Assembly: GCA_019693395.1 (NCBI GenBank)
Contig: JAAMXP010002838.1
Location: 1-13,298 of the forward strand
Direction of reading: 5' to 3'
Length of the DNA: 13,298 bases
Origin: Ettlia oleoabundans
Lineage: Eukaryota; Chlorophyta; Chlorophyceae; Chlamydomonadales
Under the pieces are notes generated by a model. It saw only the letters and a list, made by a program, of their open reading frames with translations, searched no databases and was not told the DNA's origin. Within the stretch, counting starts at the first letter, position 1; the number at the start of each line of letters is the position of its first letter. The position numbers were made by a program, and so were the translations under genes. Of the stretch, positions 1 to 9,414 are shown piece by piece.

Positions 1-20
1 GGTGGGTGGGTGGGGGGGGC
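1..20 (+). repeat. G-rich simple sequence at window edge
   Basis: Three GGTG-type units run into a long G tract, giving at least four runs of three or more G with single-base spacers. This fits the usual pattern for a possible G-quadruplex. It lies in the partial OTC intron, where the transcript strand would be C-rich. Confidence 0.6.
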
Positions 21-265
21 GATGTTTAATTTGATTCCGTGCACTGTGACTTCTTCCAAGGCTGCGGCCTACCCAGGCTCGGCAGAGGAGATGGTGGGGG
101 GACAGCAAGGCGTGTTCGGCAGTAGTGCAACAGAACTGATTGAAAGCGAGGGAACAATGTTGGCCCGGATGGGCAGTCAGGCATATACATCAAGGAGCCC
201 CCATCTGCATGTGACCCACACAGCAGCTGCTGAGCACGTTGCGGCACTGTACTGCAGGCTGGGGC

Positions 266-289
266 ATGCTGTACCGCATGTTGTACCGC
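266..289. repeat. 12-bp tandem duplication next to an OTC splice donor
   Basis: ATGCTGTACCGC (266-277) is followed directly by ATGTTGTACCGC (278-289), with one mismatch between units. The pair starts within a base or two of the intron donor that follows OTC exon 6. Confidence 0.7.
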
Positions 290-291
290 AC

Positions 292-2376
<2,085 letters not shown>

Positions 2377-4334
2377 CGCTCGCTATTGCGCGTTGCCTGC
2401 CCCGGGGGTGCTCCATGAGCAGGAGCTGGCGTAGCGAGACGGCAGTACACATCCTCAAGGTTTTGCAGCAACCACAGCCGCTTGGATGCCAAACATGAGT
2501 TAGTTTTGCCAGTAATGACCTGAAACTGTTGTTATGCGCCCTAAGGCAATTATAAATTCCACCCATATCGCACAATGGTGCCAGCGCTGTGGGTTGACTG
2601 CCGCCGCCGATCTGCCTAGCGCACTGTAGCCATTTCTGTGGGCTCCCATGGCGGGCAGACTTACAGGGCACTAAATCGGCATGCCAGTTGTGTGATGCGT
2701 TGAGACCACCAGCCTGCATTGAGTGCGTACGCTACTTGCCATGTCAGATGGCGGCAAACTGCTTCAAACGTCCATGGCAGCGACGATAGCCTTGTTGAGA
2801 CCGGCGTTGCCTAATGCATGAAAAAATGAGCGTGAAGTTTTATCACAATGATGTACGCACTATGCTAAAATCTCAATCAGGCAACCCGTTTTACTAACAT
2901 ATTCGTTCAAAGACTTCAGCCCCCCTCGGATGTGGAGTGGCACTTTGGTGGACGCAGCACCCAGGCTCCATGGCCCTCTTTGTATATTGGACTGCTCATA
3001 TACGTGCAGAATTGTGTGCATGCCACGTTTTCTAGTGATTGTTTGTTGCTTAAGCTCCCAACTTGAACACACACAGCGCACACCCAAATGTTGTGTGGGC
3101 GGGCCGCCATACACCTGCTGGCACCAGACCAGGTCGAGGAGCGCCTGTGTGACGATGCGGGATAGTGCTTAACTCTTGGATCCTGCTGGTGATGTGCGCT
3201 TTAGTATAATAAACCAGTCGTTGGACTCTTGGGGCCGGCGCTGCCTTTGTATCTCGCAGGCCGCACGAAACACACCTTGGTTCCCGCCGCCAGTGTCCAT
3301 GTGCGAGACCGGTCAGGGTGGCGAGGGCGATCTGGCCAGCGTCCACAACAGCGGCCGCAACAGCGGTGCTGGGTGGCACCACGCAGCATGAGGCGGTCCA
3401 GGCAGCTGTGCAGCTTTTCCCGGGCGGCGGCTACTTGGCCCTTGGGGGAACATGGAGTTAAGCAGCTTCCTGAACAACGAAGTGATGATGCTGAGCCCAA
3501 ACCTCCTGTCCTCAACTCCATCAGCAGCGGTGGCCCCAGAACCTCTGACAGCCACCGCAGCCTTGCACCAGCTGCGCTCCTGCTTTGCCGGGTTGACCAT
3601 CCTGGCAGGCCGGCCGCATGGACGCACATTTGACAGTACCCAACAGCCAGTTTGGAGCGATACGGGTGCAGCGGCGCTGCAGTACCGGATCTCTGTCTGC
3701 CCTTCAAGGCTGCAGTGGCAGACAGCGACGCCACTTCTACTGATCGTGGCAGCATTGGAGGCGATAATAGCAGCAGTGGCTGCCTGGCAGCAGCTCTGCT
3801 TCTTGGCAGCCCCTTGTCTCTAGCACAGCAGCAGCAGGTTGCCAAGCAGCCGCAGCAGCAGCCAGCAGAGCAGCAGCAGCAGCCGCAGCAGCACCAACAG
3901 CTGCAGGTTGCCAACAGTGCAACCTGAGAACAGCTGCGCACGCTGCTGCAGCTGCCGGCGGCAATTGTGCGGCATTGCCAGCCAAAGTGAGGCTAACCAC
4001 TCCCCGACGCTGCTTTCACTGCTGCACCCATCCGGTTCCTACTCTTCCTTTGAACTTTCCTCCTCGCCAGCCTGTTCATCTTCTCCTACCCCTGCCACTT
4101 CCATTTCCTTCAACTCCTTGTCCTCGTGAGCAGAAAGCGGGGGACTACGCTGCCGCCCGGCCAACAGTGCCAGCACCTCCGCTGCTGCCGCCAGCTCAGC
4201 ATAGCCTGCCCACCCTGCCTTGTACACATAACCGCCACCAAAGGGCCCGCACCAGGCCGCACTTGTCAGCGTTAAGCAACTGCAGCAGGCACTGACAAAC
4301 CAAGCACTGAAAAGGTGTCCCTGGCTGTCAGGCC
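2377..4334. other. Region without an assignable gene between OTC and PTH2
   Basis: The part just above 2376 should hold the OTC 5' UTR and promoter. An AT-rich TATA-like stretch, AATTATAAATT, sits at 2548-2558, about 170 bases upstream of the OTC start codon. From about 2800 to 3060 the sequence is comparatively AT-rich with no recognisable content. From about 3200 to 4130 all frames are unusually open. The longest are a 246-residue Cys- and Arg-rich frame on the minus strand (3201-3941) and a 123-residue frame on the plus strand (3452-3823). None resembles a family I recognise, and no convincing chain of GT-AG exons could be built. A CAG-rich tract lies at 3823-3905. A degenerate or lineage-specific gene cannot be excluded. 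Confidence 0.5.
3823..3905. repeat. CAG-rich imperfect microsatellite
   Basis: About 80 bases dominated by CAG, interrupted by CCG, CCA, GTT and AAG triplets. One plus frame reads it as a Gln-rich segment with a few Pro, and the minus strand reads it as poly-Ala, poly-Leu or poly-Cys depending on frame. Runs of this kind are common in green algal genomes both inside and outside genes. No surrounding gene is proven. Confidence 0.85.
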
Positions 4335-4729
4335 GGTGCGGATGTGGGTTTACAAGAAGATACAAGGAGAAAAACAACATGCCATGAGGGCAAACGGTGG
4401 GTAACCTGTGGAGCTGCCTGCAAGACCACTTGCCAACAGCCTTCAGGGCGATCAGCCTGCCAAACGACTGCCTCCATCCCTGGTTCGCAGTGCTGCCAGC
4501 GGCTCCATACGTCGCATCCAGCGCCGCAAAGAGCTCCAGCTATATCACCCGTGGCGAAAAGCAGCATGCAGGCTTCAGTGCCTCGTGTGGGGCTGGTCGC
4601 ACGTCGCAATGCGGCTCCAGGCCTCTACAGCAGCACAGAGTTTAAGCTGCCCCTTCTGTGCTCGTAGAAGGTCCAGGTGAGTCAGTCAGGGCTTTATGGA
4701 GCTAACGCGCCTCCAAGGATGAATTGGGC
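4335..4729 (-). other. Probable 3' UTR of PTH2
   Basis: The PTH2 stop codon is at 4730-4732. The first minus-strand TGTAA, the usual green-algal poly(A) signal, lies at 4350-4354, so a 3' UTR of roughly 390 bases is expected. No further frame-compatible PTH2 exon is needed, because the protein already ends in the family's TGHLKLL. Open frames inside this stretch are best explained as chance reading of GC-rich sequence. Confidence 0.5.
4350..4354 (-). terminator. TGTAA poly(A) signal, probably of PTH2
   Basis: TTACA on the plus strand reads TGTAA on the minus strand. It is the first occurrence downstream of the PTH2 stop codon. TGTAA is the established poly(A) signal in Chlamydomonas and relatives. 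The assignment rests on motif and position only. Confidence 0.45.
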
Positions 4730-6185
4730 TCAAAGCAGCTTGAGATGCCCTGTCACCACATCAATGGCGCTCTTGGGGGCGGGTCCAATTGCAAGCACCT
4801 GGAACACACAACGGGCAATGCCAAACTGTCGAGCATGCTGCTGCCCCACACAATCGTCAAGCCTGCTTGACTTCACTGTGCTGCTTTATTCCTTGGGCAA
4901 CTGAGCAGCACCTTATGGCAAATGCTGCCTTTGGAGGCAGCAGCTGTGGAGGCATCACTGCCGATAAAAGCCTGCTGGGTGGGGGCCCAAGGTAACCGCG
5001 TGCGGTAACGCATTTGTAGCCCTCCGGGCACACGGGACCTGCATCAGACCTGTAGGAAAGGGTGTGGTAACGCAAGCTGCATAGCACAGGGCGCACCGTG
5101 CGACTTCCAGCCGCGACTTGCGTCCTGCCGGCGTCCTGCACGATAAAGGTGGGCAGCCCTTGGGATCCCGCAGCTGCTGCCAGCTGCCGCAGCTCCTGCA
5201 TGCGCACATAGGTGTCCTGTTTTTAGATAGAATAAAGGCACGTAGATGCAGGTCTTGCTCTCGCGTGCACTGAAACACATAGCAACAAGTTTGATTCACA
5301 GATTGCAATTTACCCGGTTACTGTTCATTGCAAGTAACAGCAGAAAAGTAAAAGCACTTTTCTGCCTGAAAGGACGTGACTGAGTTGATTTACCGCAGCT
5401 GGTGTATGCAGCTGGCTGGTTCTGCCTCACCTGGGTGGATGAAGCCCGCAGGCAGATCTTGGGCTGCCCATGCGTTTCCCAGAGCTGCAGTGCTGCCACC
5501 TGGCCACGCTCATGCAGCCGCTCCACCGCCCCTACAGCCGCATGCGCACACTGGGCGCCTGCAGTACGCATGGAATGTTGGGAGAAGTGTTGGGAGGGTG
5601 GAGCGAAAGTAATCTGCAGACTCATCTTTAGCCTGAAGAGTCCATTAAACGGCTTGCCAACCCGCCTGCGAGGCCATCAGAAATGCACGCTCAGCCAAAC
5701 ACTCCTCACACTCTGCTATCTGCCACCACCAACACCACCATTGATGCTGCTGGCAAGCAGCTAGCCGGCACCAAGGTGCTCACCTATCTTTCCCTTGCCC
5801 ATTTTCAGTTCATCATTCACCACCAGCACCATCTTGAGTTCTTCACGAGGGGCTCCTGCCGCTCCGCCAAACCCCACGCCGCCGGAGCCCCGCCGCCGCC
5901 GAATCGGCTGCTGCTCATGCGAGTCGTCGCTGTCGTACTGGTCCTGGTCGTCATCCTGGGCCTGCAGAGAACGGTTATCATGTGGGGTAGTACATTTGAC
6001 GGATGGCAGAGCCTGTGACATGCAGACGCTGCCAAAGCCTGCCTGCAAGAAGTAAGTGCCATTGCGGTGACGCCAGGGGGCTGGTTGCAGAGACGACAGA
6101 TGCAGGGATCCACCTTTGCGAGCCAGCCGATTGCCATGCCTATGGCAAGCGCAATGCCCCGACCCAGCCACAAATTGAGCGGCAT
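4730..6185 (-). CDS. PTH2: Peptidyl-tRNA hydrolase 2, membrane-anchored
   Basis: It releases peptides from prematurely dissociated peptidyl-tRNA so the tRNA can be recycled. Exons in transcript order: 6114-6185, 5784-5961, 5431-5558, 5097-5195, 4730-4798. They join in frame to give 181 residues. Residues 1-24 contain a hydrophobic segment (GIALAIGMAIGWLA), as in eukaryotic Pth2 proteins anchored to an organelle membrane. Residues 25 to about 65 are an acidic then Arg- and Gly-rich linker. The catalytic domain starts at KMVLVV (67), followed by KMGKGKI (77-83), AQCAHAAVGA (85-94), GQPKICLRA, DAGRTQVAAGS (147-157) and the terminal VTGHLKLL. These are the Pth2 signature blocks in correct order and spacing. 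In KIGAQC a Gly replaces the more usual Ala. The start ATG at 6185 was chosen because it directly precedes the membrane segment; the frame is open further upstream. It diverges from the WDR89-like gene. Whether the target membrane is mitochondrial, plastid or ER is not visible. Confidence 0.93.
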
Positions 6186-6399
6186 GGCTTGGTGATGAAA
6201 CGACAGAAAACCAATGCGAGCAGATGGCCGGCGGTGTGACGGTAGATGGGGAGGCCAAAGCATTGAAATCAGGCAGGATCGCATTACGGGCGGTTTTCGG
6301 GCGAGAGGGCTGTGTACTGCAGCCCCTGCCACTTCTGTACTGCAAGCCGCCACTTCCGCTTTCAAAGACGGCCATTTCCACGGACAGTCGTATACAGAT
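6186..6399. promoter_or_regulatory. Shared divergent promoter region of PTH2 and WDR89-like gene
   Basis: Only 214 bases separate the two start codons, so both promoters and both 5' UTRs must lie here or overlap the genes. The region holds a direct tandem repeat at 6313-6357 and no clear TATA box. Co-regulation of the two genes is possible but is inferred from geometry alone. Confidence 0.55.
6313..6357. repeat. 22-23-bp tandem repeat in the divergent promoter
   Basis: Two adjacent units begin with TGTACTGCA and end with GCCACTTC: 6313-6335 and 6336-6357. They differ by a few bases in the middle. The pair sits 43-87 bases upstream of the WDR89-like start codon and about 130 bases from the PTH2 start codon. 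Confidence 0.7.
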
Positions 6400-9146
6400 A
6401 TGCACATTCATTTCGAGAGTGACGACGAGGGGCCTGGGCCTACTGCGCTTCCCGCACCTGCGCCCCATGCTGCTCAGCATGCGGCTTTTGTGGGCACGCC
6501 GGGCTTCCAATGCGCATCCTCTGTGCGTGTAGATTTCGACCAGAAGTCAGTTTGTTACGTCTTTGAGCTGTGCCACAATGGAAGCGGCCTGGTCGCCGGC
6601 TCGCTCAGCAATATGCATATTAAGCTGTTCAACTTCAGGTAAATGGAGCCAAAGATGCGTGCACGCCACACAGCAGCTGGGTGCTTCTGTCGCTGCCAGC
6701 CGCCGCTGCCTGCTGCCTGCCGCCAGTGGCTGCTTGGCGCCGCTGTTCACACTGGCCCCCTTCCCCTGGACTATGCCTTCCTCCCTGGCAGCGAGGGCGG
6801 CCTGCAGCTCGTTGGAGACCTTGTGGGGCATGAGGGAATGGTGCGAGAGGTGGGGTTTGAGCTGCCGGATCAGCCGCACCTGCTACACTCCTGTGGCACT
6901 GACGGCACCGTTCGCGGCTGGGATACCCGCAGCGGGCAGCAAGTAGAGAGGTGAGACAGAGACCACATTATGAGGCACGCCATGCACAGCCTGGTGCACC
7001 CAGACAAGTGAAAAGATGCAGAAGCCGGAAGCCGCTGTTAGTGCACGAGCCTGGTTTCTAACTTACGCTTGGGTAGTCTGTGCTGCTGTCTGCACGAGAC
7101 ATCACCATGACGCTGGCTGCCTCCCTCGCCTAAGCCATCGCCCTCCCACTACACCATTGGCAGCACAGGGGTCTGCGCCCTATTTGCGCAGAATCTGAGT
7201 GGGTCGTCCTTTTCCCCTAATGGTTTGCAGCTACACAGTGCAGCGGCTAGAGCTGTTGTCTTGCAGCACAAACGGCACGCTGATGGCAGCAGGCGGCGGC
7301 GATAAGATTCTGTTCTGGGACAGACGCACTCAGGTACACAGCCGTCCTGCTCGCCTGTCTCCATGCCTGCTTGCCTGCCTGCTTGCCTCGAACTTTTGTC
7401 TCGCTGCTTGTAGCCCCTTCTGCCCTTTGGCTGGGTGCTTGCTGCCGTGCCGGCTGTGTGCACATGTGACTTGTCAGACTTGTTCCGCCTAGCTGTGGAC
7501 CCCCTTCCTGTTACGGTTCGTGAGTCCTGGGCCTTGCCCCTTCCTTTCTTTTGTCTGCAGCGCCCCATCACCTCATTTGATGATACACATGCTCAGGACG
7601 TGACTCAGGTGGCCTTCCACCCCTCTCATCGTAGCATGCTGGTCAGCGGGAGCGAGGATGGACTCATAGCAGTGTTTGATACCGCCCCGCAGCTAGGTGC
7701 GTGAAGGAGAGCGTCATCATGCAACAGCAAACCGAATTGCAGGGCACGCGTTGCTTGCAGCATGCCGACTTCAGCAACAGGTGCAGCGGGCAGCCTCTGG
7801 ATGTGTTGGTGCTTGCCTTGCACAGGCAGTCAGCAGGCAAACAGCCATGGCAACCGGGCAATCGGGGAAGGGGGGCGGAATGGGGTTGGGGACTGTCCTT
7901 GGCAAATTCCACTGCGAGCATGCCTCTCATGGATACCATTCTCCACCACTGCAACCCTCGCTAGCCCATGCAAGTGCATGTGCATTTAGGGTCATCTGTG
8001 TTCCCATCCCTTTAACACGTGCATGCAGATGAGGATGAGGGGTTCAAGGCGGCCCTCAACATTGACACGTCTGTGGCCAAGCTTGGGTTTTATGGGCGGC
8101 AAGGGGAGAAGCTGTGGGCGCGCAGCGGCATTGAGTCGTTGCACCTGTGGGAATGGGCGGCAGCCTGCAATGACGAGGCTCAGGGTGCGTTGTTGAATGT
8201 GTGGTGGTGGGTTGACCAGAGGATAAGGTGGTGGTTGACCAGAGGAAGGTGGGTGGGTTGACCAGAAGGCAGAGTGGGTGGCTTAGGGGTGTTGGGTGGT
8301 GTGCTGCGGCTGTGGGTGAGGGCCAGGCGAACTTGTACTTGGCTGTTGCATCTCGGTTTCCAGGAACGCTAAGCTGCTAATCTTGTTGTTGGCGGGAAGT
8401 TTGCCTAAATGGCTGGCACGGCTGATGTGTGGGAAGGAACAGCGTTTGTGGTGTGCTTTGCCCGGGCAGATGGCATACAGCTTGGCAGCCGCTGATCTCG
8501 GGCATGAACGCACAGACTAATGACTGTAACATGTGACGCCTACTTTGTACTAAGTGCAGGAGGGAATGGAGCGTTGGCCGAAGCTTTAAACGCACGTGAG
8601 CAGCTCACAGCAGCAGCGGCGTCATGCCCACTGGGACAGTCGCTTGCACCTGGGCTTGATTACCTGGTGGGCTGCGAGTATAACGCGGCGGGTGACCAGC
8701 TATGGACCTTAGCGGGGAACAACAGTGGGGCAGTTGGGTTCTTTCCAGTGGTAGAACCTTCTTCTAGCTGTAGCAGCGGCAGCGGCGGCGGGGGTGCGGG
8801 TAGCAGGGACGGCATGCAGCAAGATGGCGCTGCGGGGCCGCCTCCTGCGCAGCAGTCTGTTGCTGCCACGCTGTTTGGGCAGCCGCAGGCGGTATTGGCT
8901 GGAGGCTCACACAGCGATGTGGTGCGGTCTGTCCTGTGGCCGGGGGCAGCTGGCGCCACGTGCTTGTCAGGCGGGGAGGATTCCAAGATTTGCGTATGGA
9001 GTCTATCCCACCAGGCGGCAGCAGCCGGACAGCAACAGCAGCAGCAGCAAAGTCGAGGAGGGAGCAAGGAGCAGGGCGCAGGGCGGAAGCACCATCACCA
9101 TCAGCACCATTTGCAGCAGCAGCACCGGCGAGCTGTGCCTTATTGA
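6400..9146 (+). CDS. WDR89: WDR89-like WD40 repeat protein
   Basis: Predicted beta-propeller scaffold; the WDR89 family has no firmly established role. Exons 6400-6638, 6792-6950, 7231-7333, 7561-7696, 8029-8184 and 8560-9146 join in frame to give 459 residues, against about 387 in the human protein. WD-type strands are visible as NMHIKLFNF (exon 1), DGTVRGWDTR (exon 2), GGDKILFWDRR (exon 3), EDGLIAVFDTA (exon 4), ESLHLWEW (exon 5) and EDSKICVWSLS (exon 6). The segment LDYLVGCEYNAAGDQLWTLA, followed by SHSDVVRSVLWP and LSGGEDSKICVW, matches the distinctive C-terminal part of WDR89 and is the main reason for the name. Exon 6 carries a Ser/Gly/Gln insertion before the last blade and a Gln- and His-rich tail with no human counterpart. 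The first Met (6400) was chosen because it precedes an acidic, Pro-rich leader in frame with the first WD strand. A TGTAA follows the stop by 13 bases. Confidence 0.85.
7365..7390. repeat. TGCC/TGCT short repeat in intron 3 of the WDR89-like gene
   Basis: Alternating GCCT and GCTT units follow shortly after the exon 3 donor. It is simple sequence within an intron, with no sign of function. Confidence 0.6.
8205..8280. repeat. 23-bp minisatellite in intron 5 of the WDR89-like gene
   Basis: GTTGACCAGA occurs at 8211-8220, 8234-8243 and 8257-8266, exactly 23 bases apart, each followed by a G-rich spacer of AAGGTGG type. It begins about 20 bases after the donor at 8185. Confidence 0.85.
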
Positions 9147-9414
9147 GCTGCGATCTCCATGTAACACACCCCTGATTGTGGTTCTTGATATCGTTTATTG
9201 TTTGTACGGGTTGGAGTTCACTGGTATACGGGCGTGGTTTGAGAGGAAGGGAGAAGATGTATTGGTTGATGTCGGCAGGGCCAGGTGGCAGCTGACGGGG
9301 CGGGCGCACTACCACATCCCTACCAAATTCCTTTAGAAGGGCTGCATTCAAGGTTTCACGAGCTCATCCGCTGTGCCTATCAAGGTCACACCACCCCAGC
9401 TGGGCTACCCCAAC
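9147..9414. promoter_or_regulatory. Short spacer: WDR89-like 3' end and DUF760 upstream region
   Basis: These 268 bases must contain the poly(A) site of the upstream gene and the promoter and 5' UTR of the DUF760 gene. Apart from the TGTAA at 9160 I see no defined motif. Confidence 0.4.
9160..9164 (+). terminator. TGTAA poly(A) signal, probably of the WDR89-like gene
   Basis: It is the only TGTAA between the stop codon (9146) and the next gene's start (9415). If used, the 3' UTR would be only about 30-35 bases, which is short for a green alga, so it remains tentative. Confidence 0.4.

Larger units (their letters stand above)
1..291 (-). other. Partial intron of OTC after exon 6
   Basis: On the minus strand the OTC frame ends at AAG (292) and is followed by the donor GTGCGG. 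The next expected residues (V-Y-V-G-D-G-N-N of the family) are not encoded in any frame down to base 1, so I read this as intron whose acceptor lies outside the window. It contains a 12-bp tandem duplication beside the donor and a G-run at the very edge. Nothing else is recognisable. Confidence 0.7.

Noticed and set aside
3201..3941. 246-residue minus-strand ORF, the longest in the gap region
   Set aside because: Its composition is dominated by Cys, Arg and Ala from reading the CAG tract and GC-rich sequence antisense. It has no recognisable domain, and no splice structure or poly(A) signal supports it.
3229..3990. A plus frame interrupted only by TGA codons, suggesting UGA recoding or selenocysteine
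   Set aside because: TGA is the likeliest chance stop in GC-rich DNA, no SECIS-like element was evident, and the frame matches no selenoprotein family. All four reconstructed genes read normally, and three end in TGA.
4408..4680. Plus-strand ORF ending at a strong GTGAGT donor near 4677
   Set aside because: The next exon would have to lie across the coding end of PTH2 on the opposite strand, and no partner exon was found. The donor match is probably chance.
5761..6510. 249-residue continuous minus-strand ORF as the PTH2 N-terminus
   Set aside because: Only its last 59 codons (5784-5961) fit Pth2. Upstream it is Arg-, His- and Ser-rich, whereas splicing from 6114 to 5961 gives a membrane segment in phase, as expected for eukaryotic Pth2.
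8764..9351. 195-residue minus-strand ORF with an ATG at 9351
   Set aside because: Most of it is antisense to the last coding exon of the WDR89-like gene. The remainder falls in a 268-base spacer already needed for the flanking gene ends. It resembles no family I recognise.
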